From Hyphomonas sp. (lineage in GTDB: Bacteria > Pseudomonadota > Alphaproteobacteria > Caulobacterales > Hyphomonadaceae), in assembly GCF_022844445.1 (NCBI RefSeq), contig NZ_JALHLS010000012.1, positions 57,451 through 121,450 on the forward strand: a stretch of 64,000 nt of DNA. The letters are read 5' to 3'. Within the stretch, counting starts at the first letter, position 1; each line of letters begins with the position of its first letter. Under the pieces are notes generated by a model, which searched no databases, was not told the DNA's origin, and worked only from the letters and a program-made list of their open reading frames with translations. Of this stretch, positions 8,887 through 19,103 are shown piece after piece. The position numbers were made by a program, and so were the translations under genes.

Positions 8887-11800
8887 TCATTCAGATGGCG
8901 GCTCCGCGGGCGCCTCCGGAACCTGCCCCTCGCGGACCTGATCATCGTTCAAAAGCTCCAGCGTGGCATCGATCAGGTCATCCTGGCTGATGAGGCCGAG
9001 ACGGTTCTCGATCAGCGTGCCGAGAGGCAGGTCAAATCCGATGGCAAATTCAAAGGCCTGCCCGGCGGGCAGCGTCAGACGGTTGCCCATCGGCAGCGGA
9101 TTGATGTTCTCGCCGATCAGCAGCAGGTCCGCGCGCAGGTCACCCGCAAGATCACCGTTGATGCCGACTTCCAGCACTTCGAACTTAAGATCACGCAGCG
9201 CGTCAAAGGCAAGGCTCGCATTCGCGTCCTGCCCCGCCGCTGCGTCTACAGCGCCGCCGGTATACGAAAGGCGCCCGCCGGGATCATCAGCGCGCAAGCG
9301 CGCGTCCTTGATCTGTACACGGTTGTCCGTGAACACGATCGGGAAGGAACCGCTGACGGTGCCGGTCGCGGTGGTATCCGGCAGTTTCAGGATCTCGACG
9401 AGGCGGCCAAGGTCGATGGCATCAGCGGTTACTGCAACTGACTGGTCCTGCAGACCTCCATCCAGCGCCCAGTCGAACGGCGCTATGGCGAGCCTGCCGC
9501 CGCCAAAGGGGAAGGTCACCGTGTCGAGATGGAGAATGCCGCCATCGCGCAGCTCGAAGATGACGTGACCGTCCGCGAGCGGAATACCCGGATTGACGCT
9601 CGCCACGTTGAGCATCTGACCGGGCGCCGTCTTCAGACCCATCAGGTCGGCAAAGTACACGTTGCCATCGATCCCGGTGACCCGGCCGAGGCGCGTCGTC
9701 TGAAAGCCGAAATCCTGCACGCGCACATCTGCCGTGCCGGAAATCGTGCCGCCGGTGATTGTGAAACGCGCGTCGCTGGAAACGCCCCCTACGGCATCTG
9801 TGAAGAGGCCGGTGAAGCGGCCGGAGATCATATCCGGCTGCAGGCCGCTTCGGCGGAACACCAGCGGACGGGTGACTACTGAAGCATCGCCGTCGAGGCT
9901 GATGATGTTGAGATCGACGACGGCGTCGGCCAGCGGCGTGCCCGTCGCCTGAAGTTGCAGCGGTCCAGTCAGCTTCAGGCGGTTCTCGCCGAGCGTGCCG
10001 GAAAACTCAGCGGTCACCGGCTTGAAGAGGGGATCGGCATTGATGTCGGTGATCAGCACGCCAGCGCCGGTCACCTTTCCTTCGACGCCGGAAGCCGCGC
10101 TGACCCCGTTGAACGAGAAAGCTGCGGCCGAGACATTCGCGGGAATAAGGCTGCCGCCGAAGACGGTTTCGCCAAGGCGAGCGGTGATCTGCGCGGGACC
10201 CTTGCCGGTGACGATGTCGATGCGCGGCGCGTCGCCTCGGATCGTCAGTGTACGCTCCCCCAGCTGCAATGGCAGGTCTAGCGTGCGCGCCCGGGCGGTG
10301 AGGGCAAAGCCACCGTCGGCGGTCCAGTCGATGGCCGCGCTGTCGAGCTTCAGAACGCCGTCACCGGACTCCATTGTGAATGGCAGACTGAGCGAGCCCA
10401 GAAGTTCGGAACCGCCAGGCACTGCCCCCTGGCGCATAAACCTGCCATTCGCGGGACAGACATCGATAGTTGCCGGCAAGAGGCGGATGGCTCCCATCGT
10501 CAGACCTTGGGTATCCACTGCGAGACAAGGCGCGCCCAGCGACTGCACCCGCCAACCGGTGCGGTCGCGCGTGGCATCCAGACCGCCCTTGATGCGCGTG
10601 GCTGCCAGCGTCACACCGCCGGCATCTCCGGCAAAGGACAGCTCTCCGGAACCGGAAAGCTCCAGCGTCTCGGGCTGGCTTTCCAGCCGGAGACCGCGCA
10701 GGTTTGCCGCCAGCATGCGTCCGCCCACGGACCATTTCGACAGTGTAAATGTCTCCGCGTCCAGCATGATTGCACCGGCCATCATGGAAAAATTCCTGAC
10801 GTCCATCGAAGCGGATGGCGCACCGCCGCCCGACAATCGGATAACGCCCTGCCCTGTCACGCCGTCCGGAAGCACAGCGAGCCAGGGCTTAAACTTGTCC
10901 GGCGTCACTGTGAGGCTGAGCCCCGAGGCCGACGTCAGGACGCCGTCGCTGCTCGCCAGAACACTGAATGCCTTGCCGTCGGTCTGCAGTGCGAGGTTGG
11001 CGTCTGCATCGAACCCGGACAGCGCCCGGTCGAGTGCGAGACGCAGATGGCTCGCATGGCCCTCCAGAACGCCCGGCAAACTGAAGGCTGCACTGGTTTG
11101 CGCACGCAGGTCCGCGTCCAGAGCCGCTCCGTGTACGGATATCTTTCCGTCAAAACCTGCCGCGCCGCTTTCGCGCCGGTCCATCTCACCGGCCAGGGAC
11201 AGGTCAGTGACGGAACCGGCCGGTCCGGTGACCATGCCGGTCGTCGCGATCAGCGGGCCGGAAACATCCCCATCATTGCCCGCGAGTTCGCCCTTGATCG
11301 AGGCCGCATCGAACGTATAGCCGCGGAGCGTCAGGCTCGAGGCCTCCACATCGAAAACCGCCGCGGCGAGTTCGTTCATCGCCGCGGCGATCGTGGCCTC
11401 CGGAAGCGTCTTGAATTCAGTGCGCCCCGCCGTCCGGATATCGGTGGCGCGCAGTTCCGGCGAGGCGATGCGGGCGGCGCGCAGCGACCATTCGAACGCA
11501 GCAGGATGGCCGGCATCTGAATTGAACTCGGCGCGAGTCAGAAGGTCGAAATCCTCAAGCCCGATCTGGCCAACGGCCGCTTCGCCGATACCGAGCCCCA
11601 GCTCGGCCTCGACAGCGCCGTCCACCGCGCGCACATCGAGGCGCCCTTCGCGCACGTTGGCGCGGGCGAGCGGATTGCTCAGTTCGCCAGGATCGAGCCG
11701 CAGCGTGATTGTGCCATTTCGAGGCAGGGTGCCGGAGACGGTCAGGGTGGCGCTGGTCGGGCCGAAGGGTGTGTCTAGCAGGATGCGGGCATCGGCAATC

Positions 11801-12255
11801 TCGATCGGCGGCGCCTTGCTGCCTCCACTGCCTGTTTGGACAAGCCTTTCAAGCCCGCCGAAGCGCAGACCGTTTGCATCCAGCGTACCGCGAAGGGAAA
11901 GCCCGTTAACCGTAACGCCGGTCAACTCGGGCGTGAACAGCCCGGTCCAGCGGATGTCGGCGCGCACTTGCGCTGCTTCAGCCGGCATGGCTGTGCCGGA
12001 GGAGACCTTCACCGCCGAAACGGTGATGCCAGAGGTGTCCAGTTCGGTGAAATTTGCGTCACACTTGAGGTCGCGCTCGGCGCACCAGGCCGAAAGGGCC
12101 TGCTCCGCCACGGGTTTGCGCAGGAACCAGAGGAGCAGCGATCCTCCCAGAAAAACAAAGACAAAGCCGCCGATAACGTACCAGACACGCCCTCCCCGGC
12201 GCCGCTTCGCAGGCTCCGCAGGCGCGTCCTGTTCGGGGGCTTTATCAGGAGTCAC
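8887..12255 (-). CDS. ydbH: YdbH-family AsmA-like intermembrane transport protein
   Basis: About 1,122 residues if the GTG at 12255 is the start; the frame stays open to 12939 but that extension overlaps a peptidase gene on the other strand and reads like shadow sequence. A basic cytoplasmic stretch (AKRRRGGR) is followed by one membrane helix (VWYVIGGFVFVFLGG), then a very long beta-rich, repetitive region. The YdbH 'dicarboxylate transport' type C-terminal domain is near the end (RLSYTGGAVDAAAGQDANAS). YdbH-type bridges carry phospholipid between inner and outer membranes, redundantly with TamB and YhdP. The exact N-terminus is uncertain. Confidence 0.85.
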   Translation of the reverse strand: MTPDKAPEQDAPAEPAKRRRGGRVWYVIGGFVFVFLGGSLLLWFLRKPVAEQALSAWCAERDLKCDANFTELDTSGITVSAVKVSSGTAMPAEAAQVRADIRWTGLFTPELTGVTVNGLSLRGTLDANGLRFGGLERLVQTGSGGSKAPPIEIADARILLDTPFGPTSATLTVSGTLPRNGTITLRLDPGELSNPLARANVREGRLDVRAVDGAVEAELGLGIGEAAVGQIGLEDFDLLTRAEFNSDAGHPAAFEWSLRAARIASPELRATDIRTAGRTEFKTLPEATIAAAMNELAAAVFDVEASSLTLRGYTFDAASIKGELAGNDGDVSGPLIATTGMVTGPAGSVTDLSLAGEMDRRESGAAGFDGKISVHGAALDADLRAQTSAAFSLPGVLEGHASHLRLALDRALSGFDADANLALQTDGKAFSVLASSDGVLTSASGLSLTVTPDKFKPWLAVLPDGVTGQGVIRLSGGGAPSASMDVRNFSMMAGAIMLDAETFTLSKWSVGGRMLAANLRGLRLESQPETLELSGSGELSFAGDAGGVTLAATRIKGGLDATRDRTGWRVQSLGAPCLAVDTQGLTMGAIRLLPATIDVCPANGRFMRQGAVPGGSELLGSLSLPFTMESGDGVLKLDSAAIDWTADGGFALTARARTLDLPLQLGERTLTIRGDAPRIDIVTGKGPAQITARLGETVFGGSLIPANVSAAAFSFNGVSAASGVEGKVTGAGVLITDINADPLFKPVTAEFSGTLGENRLKLTGPLQLQATGTPLADAVVDLNIISLDGDASVVTRPLVFRRSGLQPDMISGRFTGLFTDAVGGVSSDARFTITGGTISGTADVRVQDFGFQTTRLGRVTGIDGNVYFADLMGLKTAPGQMLNVASVNPGIPLADGHVIFELRDGGILHLDTVTFPFGGGRLAIAPFDWALDGGLQDQSVAVTADAIDLGRLVEILKLPDTTATGTVSGSFPIVFTDNRVQIKDARLRADDPGGRLSYTGGAVDAAAGQDANASLAFDALRDLKFEVLEVGINGDLAGDLRADLLLIGENINPLPMGNRLTLPAGQAFEFAIGFDLPLGTLIENRLGLISQDDLIDATLELLNDDQVREGQVPEAPAEPPSE

Positions 12256-12409
12256 TGGTCCGACCGGCTTGCTTCTTGCTTTTCGTACGACATAAAGTCC
12301 TAACTTGGCATCTAAGTCTTGCGGCTCAAGTTCTTGAATCCTTAAGCGGGAAGCGAGACGATGGGTTTGTGCAGCGGACGTGCCAGCTCTAGGGCCTGGG
12401 GGCGCCAGA

Positions 12410-13834
12410 ATGACAGGAAACCGATCCTTGCTTCCACACGAGTCTGCTGAATCCGCCCTCACGGTGCGTGAAACCCCGGCGCTCCCGAAACCGGGCCTGT
12501 CGCAGGGGTTGAAAAGCCTGATTGTTCTGGGCGTGCTCGGTAGCGCCTCGGCCCTTGCGGGAATCGTCATGGCCGGGCGCACACCGAACCCCCTTATCCA
12601 GACAGCCGACGCCGGCATTCCCGTGCCGCTTGCCGCCCGCCTCGTCAGCGCGGTCGATATTGTCGATGCACGGCCGCTGGAACGTGCCGAAGGCAAACTT
12701 GAACGCAACGAAACCCTCACGGGCCTTCTCACCCGCCTCGGTGCCGAGCCTGGTGAGGCTGGCGCGGCGTTGCATGCGCTGACTGGCACGGATGTCATCG
12801 ATAGCCGCCGCCTGCTGCCCGGCAAGACGCAGGCCGAGGCCTGGTTCGACGATGGCAAGCTCCAGGCCGTCTCCGTACGCTCCGGTTTTGACAGCAGCCT
12901 TTTGATCACCCGCACCGCAGCCGACGGCTGGTCCGCCACGCCGCTCTACGCCAAACTGACACCGGGCTACCTGCGCGTCGAAGCGGAAATCGAAAGTTCC
13001 ATCTACGCCGCCGCCCTGGCGCGCGGGGCTGATGACCAGCAGGTCGCCGATTTCGCCAGTGCCTTCGCCTATGACATTGACTTCCAGCGCGAAATCCACC
13101 CGGGCGACCGTTTCGAAATTCTTTTCGAAACGGCCTACGACGAGCGCGGAAACCGGGTCCGCAACGGCGAAGTTCTCTATGCCGCCCTGAACGGGAAGGC
13201 GCTGAAGCGTGGTTTCTACCACTTTACGCCCTCCGATGACGGCGTCGCCGACTACTTTGATGAAAACGGCGAGAGCGCCACAAAGTTCCTGATGAAGACG
13301 CCGATCAACGGCGCGCGCATCTCCTCGAACTTCGGAACCCGCAAGCACCCGATCTCCGGCTATACCCGCCTGCACAAGGGTACCGACTTCGCTGCCCCCA
13401 CCGGCACACCGATTTATGCCGCCGGCAACGGCACTGTGGAGCGCGCCAGCCGCAATGGCGGTTACGGTAACTATATCCGCATCGAGCATCCGCGCGGCTA
13501 CGAGACGGCCTATGCGCACCTCTCGCGCTACGCCAAGGGCATCAAGGCCGGCAAGAAGGTGAAACAGGGCGACGTCATCGGCTATGTCGGCTCGACCGGC
13601 GCCTCGACCGGGCCGCACCTCCATTACGAGGTCTACATCAAGGGCAAGCCGGTCAACGTGATGTCCCTGAAGCTGCCGAACGGCCGCAAGCTGGAAGAAG
13701 AGCCTGCGATGCTGGCCGAGTTCAAGGCTCATAAGGCCATGGTGGACGCCCTGCGCGCCGCCGAGGGCGGGCAGATGGCCGAGGCCACTTTCTTTGCAGG
13801 CCCGGTGACTGCCCCCCCGCCTGTCACACCCTGA
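12410..13834 (+). CDS. M23 (LytM) family metallopeptidase, first of a tandem pair
   Basis: 474 residues from the ATG at 12410 (GGGGG about 8 bases upstream). One N-terminal membrane segment (about 36-56) follows a cytoplasmic tail. The periplasmic part has an OapA/LysM-like region and a C-terminal zinc endopeptidase domain. The metal and catalytic residues are intact: H and D in RLHKGTDF, His in TAYAHLS, and the HLHYEV motif. Such enzymes cut peptidoglycan cross-bridges or, if held near the division site, regulate other hydrolases. It is divergent from ydbH across a ~150-base promoter gap. Confidence 0.9.
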   Translation: MTGNRSLLPHESAESALTVRETPALPKPGLSQGLKSLIVLGVLGSASALAGIVMAGRTPNPLIQTADAGIPVPLAARLVSAVDIVDARPLERAEGKLERNETLTGLLTRLGAEPGEAGAALHALTGTDVIDSRRLLPGKTQAEAWFDDGKLQAVSVRSGFDSSLLITRTAADGWSATPLYAKLTPGYLRVEAEIESSIYAAALARGADDQQVADFASAFAYDIDFQREIHPGDRFEILFETAYDERGNRVRNGEVLYAALNGKALKRGFYHFTPSDDGVADYFDENGESATKFLMKTPINGARISSNFGTRKHPISGYTRLHKGTDFAAPTGTPIYAAGNGTVERASRNGGYGNYIRIEHPRGYETAYAHLSRYAKGIKAGKKVKQGDVIGYVGSTGASTGPHLHYEVYIKGKPVNVMSLKLPNGRKLEEEPAMLAEFKAHKAMVDALRAAEGGQMAEATFFAGPVTAPPPVTP

Positions 13835-13947
13835 AACACCGCTCCTTGCGCGAGTTGCCTGGTTAATCTCGCCGCAAGGGGGAATCTGGCCCCGTTCTTG
13901 CTCCGCTCGTGCTTGAAGACCCGATCTTCAGGAAACGAGGTTAACGC

Positions 13948-15318
13948 ATGGCCAGTTCCAAGCCGCCAACCCCCGCAACCGTGAAGCGCCTTGAGTCGCC
14001 CCACCGGTGGCTGGAGCGCTTTGGCGCGTTAGCCGTGCTGGTCGTGATGTCGGGTCTGTTCCTGTTAGTGCGGGCTGCGCCGTCCCCCGACACGGCGAGC
14101 CGTTTTGCCGCCACCGATTTCCGCCTTGAGGCGCCCTCTGCCGCCCCATCCGCCCGGACGGGCCGGATCACCGCCAACGTGGCCACTGCAGATGCGCTCG
14201 AAGTGCTCGGCGCTTCGCCCATCGATGCCGCCGCCGCCGCCGCCGCGCTGCGCGAGGCGGCGCCGACCCGCGGCACGCGCCTGCGCCCTGGCTCGCCTTT
14301 CATCGCCTATTTTGACGAAAGCGGCCTCGACGGTGTTCCGGTGTTGACCGGGGTGAGCATCCGGATCGATCCGAAAACCACCCTCGCCGCCACCCGCCGC
14401 GAAGACGGCACCTATTTCGCCAGCGCGCTCGCCGCCAAGACAACCGTCGCGCTCCACCGGATCTCCGGTGAGATCGGTACATCACTCACCGAGGCGATTG
14501 CAGACGAGGGTGGCACACGTGCCCATGCCGACACGTTCGCCAGCCTCTTCCCTGAGGATCCGAAACTCGCCCAAGGGGGCCGCAGGGGCGAGCGTTTTGA
14601 CATCGTGGTCGAGATGATCGCCGACGAGCGCGGCAATTTTCTCGAGGCGGGCGATCTCGTCTTTGCCGCCTTCAATGGCCAGAAGGCCGCCGGCAGCTGG
14701 TACCGCTACGTTCCGGAAGACACCGGCGTGCCTGAATTCTTCAACCGCAACGGCGTGGCCGGCGATGAGTTCCTCGTGCGCGACCCGGTGCGCGGCGGCG
14801 AGATCAGTTCCGGCTTCGGAAACCGCATCCATCCCATCACTGGCGACATGCTGCTGCACGCCGGCGTCGACTTCCGCGCACCGCCCGGCACACCGATCCG
14901 CGCCGCCGGCTCGGGCCTGATAACCGATATGAAGTTCGGCGACGGCTATGGCTGGTTCATCCGCATACAGCACGAACGCGGATTCGAGACCGTCTATGCA
15001 CATATGTCGGCCTTTGCTGAAGGGCTGACGCCTGGCCGCACCGTGATGCGCGGCGACACAATCGGCTATGTCGGCTCGACCGGATCCAGCACCGGCGCCC
15101 ACTTGCACTATGAAGTGCTGCGCAACGGCGTCTACGTGAACCCTATGACGCTGGAATTGCCGACCGGCCGTGACCTTTCCCGTAACGCATCCGCCTTCGA
15201 GTCCTTCCGGGTTCAGCGCGACGTGATCGACAAGCTGCGCGGGGCCGATACGAAGGAGGCCGCCGCCAGCGAGGTGCTGACGGCAGAACTCAAGGCAACC
15301 CGCAACGGATCGCGCTAG
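13948..15318 (+). CDS. M23 (LytM) family metallopeptidase, second of a tandem pair
   Basis: 456 residues, same architecture as the preceding gene: an N-terminal membrane anchor (about 27-47), an Ala/Pro-rich linker, a middle domain, then LytM. Zinc and catalytic residues are present (LLHAGVDF, TVYAHMS, HLHYEVL). Similarity between the two suggests an old tandem duplication with strong divergence outside the peptidase domain. It ends 3 bases before the convergent clpB stop. Confidence 0.9.
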   Translation: MASSKPPTPATVKRLESPHRWLERFGALAVLVVMSGLFLLVRAAPSPDTASRFAATDFRLEAPSAAPSARTGRITANVATADALEVLGASPIDAAAAAAALREAAPTRGTRLRPGSPFIAYFDESGLDGVPVLTGVSIRIDPKTTLAATRREDGTYFASALAAKTTVALHRISGEIGTSLTEAIADEGGTRAHADTFASLFPEDPKLAQGGRRGERFDIVVEMIADERGNFLEAGDLVFAAFNGQKAAGSWYRYVPEDTGVPEFFNRNGVAGDEFLVRDPVRGGEISSGFGNRIHPITGDMLLHAGVDFRAPPGTPIRAAGSGLITDMKFGDGYGWFIRIQHERGFETVYAHMSAFAEGLTPGRTVMRGDTIGYVGSTGSSTGAHLHYEVLRNGVYVNPMTLELPTGRDLSRNASAFESFRVQRDVIDKLRGADTKEAAASEVLTAELKATRNGSR

Positions 15319-15321
15319 GCC

Positions 15322-17940
15322 TCAGTTGAGGGCCGCACGGCCCTTGGTGAAGTTGTTCGGCACGCCGTTGATCGACAGCGCGTCGCCTTCGACATCCACA
15401 AGGATCGTCTCCCCGTCGAGGATGCGGCCTTCAAGCAGCAGGCGCGCAAGCGGGTCCTGCAGCTCCTTCTGGATGACGCGCTTGAGGGGGCGGGCGCCAT
15501 AGGCGGGATCATAGCCCCGGGCGGCCAGCCAGTTGCGGGCTGCAAGGCTAAGCTCCAGCTTCATCTTCCGCTCACGAAGCAGCCCTTCGAGACGGCCCAT
15601 CTGGATGTCCACGATATGGTCGATCTCTCCGCGACCCAGCCGTTTGAAGAAGACGATCTCGTCAATCCGGTTGATGAATTCAGGCCGGAAGTGACGGCGG
15701 ATCGCGCTCATCACCTGCTCGCGTGCGCTTTCGGACACGTCACCCTCCTCCCCGCTCGCCAGCGCATCTGCGCCAAGGTTCGAGGTCATGATGATGATCG
15801 TGTTCTTGAAGTCGACTGTACGGCCCTGGCCATCGGTGAGACGGCCGTCATCGAGCACCTGCAGCAGCGTGTTGAACAGGTCCGGGTGGGCCTTCTCGAC
15901 CTCGTCGAACAGGACGACCTGATAAGGACGTCTGCGGACGGCTTCAGTCAACGCGCCGCCTTCGTCATAGCCGACATAACCCGGAGGCGCGCCGATCAGG
16001 CGGGCTACAGAGTGCTTCTCGGAGTATTCTGACATGTCGAGCCGCAAAACGGCGGTCTCGTCATCGAACATGAATCCCGCGAGCGCCTTTGTAAGCTCCG
16101 TCTTTCCGACGCCGGTCGGGCCGACAAAGAGGAATGAGCCGATCGGACGGTTTGGGTCCTGCAGGCCTGCGCGCGCGCGGCGCACCGCGTTCGAGACCGC
16201 CAGCAGCGCATCTTCCTGCCCGACCACGCGGCCGCGCAGCGTGTCTTCCATGCGCAGAAGCTTCTCGCGCTCGCCTTCCATCATCTTGTCGACCGGGATG
16301 CCGGTCCACTTGGACACGACGCCGGCGATGTGCTCGGGACGAACGACTTCGGAGACGAGCCCGCCATCGGCGTCGCCCTTGCCTTCGACTTCGGCGATAA
16401 GTTTCTCCAGTGCCGGGATGGTCGAAAATTTCAGCTCCGAGGCTTTCGCCAGATCACCCTGGCGCTGCGCTTCGGCCATGTCCGAATAGGCCCTATCGAG
16501 TTTCTCCTTCGCGGAAGCGGCGCCTTTCAGCTTGTCCTTTTCGGCGCCCCATGCGGTCGTCAACTCGCGAGAACGCGTGTCGAGACCGGCGATTTCGCCT
16601 TCGATGGTTTTAAGCCGGTCCTGCGAAGCCGTGTCCTTTTCCTTCTTCAGCGCTTCGGCCTCAATGCGCAGCTGCATCAGGCGCCGGTCGAGTTCGTCGA
16701 GTTCTTCCGGTTTCGAATCCACCTGCATGCGAAGGCGTGCGGCCGCCTCGTCCATCAGGTCGATGGCCTTGTCTGGCAGGAAGCGGTCTGTGATGTAGCG
16801 GTTCGACAGCGTCGCTGCCGAGACAATGGCTGCATCCGAGATGCGCACGCCGTGGTGCGCCTCGTAGCGGCCCTTCAGACCACGGAGGATCGAAATCGTG
16901 TCCTCGACCGTCGGCTCGTCTACATAGACCGCCATGAAGCGGCGGGCGAGCGCGGGGTCGCCCTCCACATGCTTTCGGTACTCGTCGAGCGTGGTGGCAC
17001 CGATACAGTGCAGCTCGCCGCGCGCCAGCGCAGGCTTCAGCAGGTTGGACGCATCCATCGCGCCTTCGGATTTGCCTGCGCCGACCAGTGTGTGCATCTC
17101 GTCGATGAACAGGATCACGCCGCCTTCAGCCTGGGTGACTTCCGTCAGCACCGCCTTCAGACGCTCCTCGAACTCGCCGCGGAATTTTGCGCCCGCAATC
17201 AGCGCGCCCATGTCGAGTGCAAGCAGCTTCTTGCCCTTCAGGCTTTCCGGCACATCGCCATTGACGATTCGCAGCGCAAGACCTTCGGCAATCGCCGTCT
17301 TGCCCACGCCGGGCTCGCCGATCAGCACCGGGTTGTTCTTGGAACGGCGCGACAAGACCTGAATCGCGCGGCGGATTTCCTCGTCGCGCCCAATCACCGG
17401 ATCAAGCTTGCCTTCACGCGCATCCTTCGTCAGGTCGCGCGCATACTTCTTCAGCGCCTCATAGCCTTCTTCGGCATTCTGGCTGTCAGCCGTACGGCCT
17501 TGGCGCAGTTGCGCGATGGCGCCCTCAAGACCTTTGGGCGTGACACCGGCCGCCTTCAGCGCTTCGGCCGCCGGATCACCCGTGAGCCCGGCAATGGCGA
17601 GCAGCAAGCGCTCCGCAGTCACAAAGGCATCACCCGCTTTTTTCGCGGCGGCTTCGGCCTCCTGGAACAGTTTCGCGCCGGCCTGTTCAAGGCGCAGCCC
17701 GCCGGCGCCCGCGCCCGAAACTTTCGGCTGCTTCGCCAGCGCTGCATCAACCCCTTGGACGGCCAGCTCCGGCCGCCCGCCGCTCGCGCGGATCAGGTTC
17801 ACGGCCAACTGGTCACGGTCGTCAAACAGGGCTTTGAGGATATGGGCGGGGGTGAGCACCTGATGCCCTCCGGCAAGGGCCTGGGTCTGGGCGCTCTGGA
17901 TCAGGCTGCGCGCACGTTCTGTATACTGTTCGATGTTCAT
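15322..17940 (-). CDS. clpB: ATP-dependent disaggregase ClpB
   Basis: 872 residues, normal for ClpB. It resolubilises aggregated protein with DnaK. The N-terminal Clp repeats (1-145) are followed by AAA1 with Walker [10 protein letters not shown] (about residue 205). Then come the coiled-coil middle domain (about 405-520, [17 protein letters not shown]) and AAA2 with Walker [10 protein letters not shown] (about 605) and the C-terminal domain. There is no ClpP-binding loop motif. No heat-shock promoter could be assigned with confidence upstream. Confidence 0.98.
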   Translation of the reverse strand: MNIEQYTERARSLIQSAQTQALAGGHQVLTPAHILKALFDDRDQLAVNLIRASGGRPELAVQGVDAALAKQPKVSGAGAGGLRLEQAGAKLFQEAEAAAKKAGDAFVTAERLLLAIAGLTGDPAAEALKAAGVTPKGLEGAIAQLRQGRTADSQNAEEGYEALKKYARDLTKDAREGKLDPVIGRDEEIRRAIQVLSRRSKNNPVLIGEPGVGKTAIAEGLALRIVNGDVPESLKGKKLLALDMGALIAGAKFRGEFEERLKAVLTEVTQAEGGVILFIDEMHTLVGAGKSEGAMDASNLLKPALARGELHCIGATTLDEYRKHVEGDPALARRFMAVYVDEPTVEDTISILRGLKGRYEAHHGVRISDAAIVSAATLSNRYITDRFLPDKAIDLMDEAAARLRMQVDSKPEELDELDRRLMQLRIEAEALKKEKDTASQDRLKTIEGEIAGLDTRSRELTTAWGAEKDKLKGAASAKEKLDRAYSDMAEAQRQGDLAKASELKFSTIPALEKLIAEVEGKGDADGGLVSEVVRPEHIAGVVSKWTGIPVDKMMEGEREKLLRMEDTLRGRVVGQEDALLAVSNAVRRARAGLQDPNRPIGSFLFVGPTGVGKTELTKALAGFMFDDETAVLRLDMSEYSEKHSVARLIGAPPGYVGYDEGGALTEAVRRRPYQVVLFDEVEKAHPDLFNTLLQVLDDGRLTDGQGRTVDFKNTIIIMTSNLGADALASGEEGDVSESAREQVMSAIRRHFRPEFINRIDEIVFFKRLGRGEIDHIVDIQMGRLEGLLRERKMKLELSLAARNWLAARGYDPAYGARPLKRVIQKELQDPLARLLLEGRILDGETILVDVEGDALSINGVPNNFTKGRAALN

Positions 17941-18067
17941 GGTTTTGCATCCCCTGTGAAAGGCAGATTGAAGGCTCGGGTTCGGCCCCGCTCAGCGGCA
18001 GCCGTTGTGTTGGTCAGGATTTGGGAAGGCGAGCCGCCCGGCGCAAGCTGCCTTGCGCAAATGAAAC

Positions 18068-18089
18068 GCCCCGCCGGCGAGGGCGGGGC
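18068..18089 (-). terminator. Rho-independent-type terminator of the DUF4167 gene
   Basis: GCCCCGCC stem with a 6-base loop, followed on the minus strand by GTTTCATTT. It lies about 30 bases after the DUF4167 stop and before clpB. Confidence 0.65.
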
Positions 18090-18116
18090 GCTGGCATCTG
18101 GTCGCAGTACTTGTAC

Positions 18117-18893
18117 CTAGTCGGTCGTCTCTGCCGGGGCGCCCTCTTCCGGGGCCGGCTTGCGGCGCCCACGGGCGAGCGTCTTCATTACCCCGTCGGT
18201 TTCCGAAACGGCGACCACCGGCTCACGCGGCGGGCGCGGTTCTCGGGGCACGCGGTCGTCGCGCGGCGGGCGGTCCTCGCGGACAACGCCTTCCTCCCGC
18301 GGACGGTAGGGTTTGCGGGCGCGGCGGTTCTTGTCACCGCCGGCACGCTCGCCGCGGTTCTCGGCGGGGGCGCCATCGCTGGCTTCGGCGGCGTCTTCCC
18401 GATCATCATCGCGGTCGATCACCCGCAGCGAATCGGATTCGTCTTCGCCGGACCGGTGGGCGCTGACGGGCGCTACAACTTCGGCTTCGCCCTGGTCGTC
18501 GTAGCTCTGGCTGGATTCCTCGTTGCCACCGCCACGGGGGTCGCGGTCCTGGCTGCCGCGCGGGTCGCGGTCATCGCGCGGGCCGTTGCCGTTACCATTG
18601 CCATTGCCGCTGCGGTTCTGCGGCTGGCCGCCCTGCTGCTGGGTGCGGGCCTCGTTCTGCTTGGCGACAATTCGCTGATAGTGTTCCGCATACTGGAAAT
18701 AGGCTTCCGACAGGACGCGGTCACCGCTGGTATGCGCGTCGCGCGCGTACTGCTGGTACTTCTCGAGCACCTGCTGGGCGGAGCCGCGAATCTTAACATC
18801 CGGGCCGACGCTTTCAAAGTGACGGTTCGGGTTGTTGAAGGCGTTCTGCTGATTGCCGCCTGGGCGCCTGTTGCGACCGCGTGAGCGTTTCAT
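18117..18893 (-). CDS. DUF4167 domain protein (RNA-binding-like, low complexity)
   Basis: 258 residues. The N-terminal ~75 residues are the DUF4167 domain, beginning KRSRGRNRRPGGNQQNAFN and containing KIRGSAQQVLEKYQQYARDA and YFQYAEHYQRI. The rest is a disordered tail rich in Arg, Asp, Gly and Asn. The family is almost confined to alphaproteobacteria and sits next to prmC and prfA in many of them, as here. The charged, glycine-rich composition suggests nucleic-acid binding, but no function is established. Confidence 0.88.
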   Translation of the reverse strand: MKRSRGRNRRPGGNQQNAFNNPNRHFESVGPDVKIRGSAQQVLEKYQQYARDAHTSGDRVLSEAYFQYAEHYQRIVAKQNEARTQQQGGQPQNRSGNGNGNGNGPRDDRDPRGSQDRDPRGGGNEESSQSYDDQGEAEVVAPVSAHRSGEDESDSLRVIDRDDDREDAAEASDGAPAENRGERAGGDKNRRARKPYRPREEGVVREDRPPRDDRVPREPRPPREPVVAVSETDGVMKTLARGRRKPAPEEGAPAETTD

Positions 18894-19030
18894 GAATGGG
18901 TCTTGTCCTGTGTTCGTAAACCAGCGGTCACCGGCAAGCCAAGTTTTCGAATGGTCATCTTGCTTGCAGGCGGGATTGGGGGTTGGACTTTGGCCGTTTC
19001 CACCGAACCCGAACGAAGGCAGCGTTAATT

Positions 19031-19049
19031 GTCTGCCTCTCCGGCAGAC
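19031..19049 (-). terminator. Hairpin between prmC and the DUF4167 gene
   Basis: Perfect 7-base inverted repeat GTCTGCC/GGCAGAC with a 5-base loop, 55 bases after the prmC stop on the minus strand. The bases after it (AATTAAC) are AT-rich but not a T run; it is a weak terminator candidate. Confidence 0.4.
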
Positions 19050-19103
19050 TGCCCCTCGCTGGAAAGGTTCTACTGTGTAACGGACGGGCCAACAAGCGGA
19101 AAA

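Noticed and set aside
12256..12939. N-terminal extension of the YdbH-like protein
   Set aside because: It runs through the peptidase gene on the other strand and looks like shadow sequence; the membrane anchor follows the GTG at 12255.
12389..13732. 447-codon frame on the minus strand
   Set aside because: Antisense to the first LytM peptidase, whose catalytic motifs are intact.
16330..18120. 596-codon open frame on the plus strand
   Set aside because: It is exactly antisense to clpB; GC-rich coding DNA often leaves such frames open. Its composition is that of a shadow.
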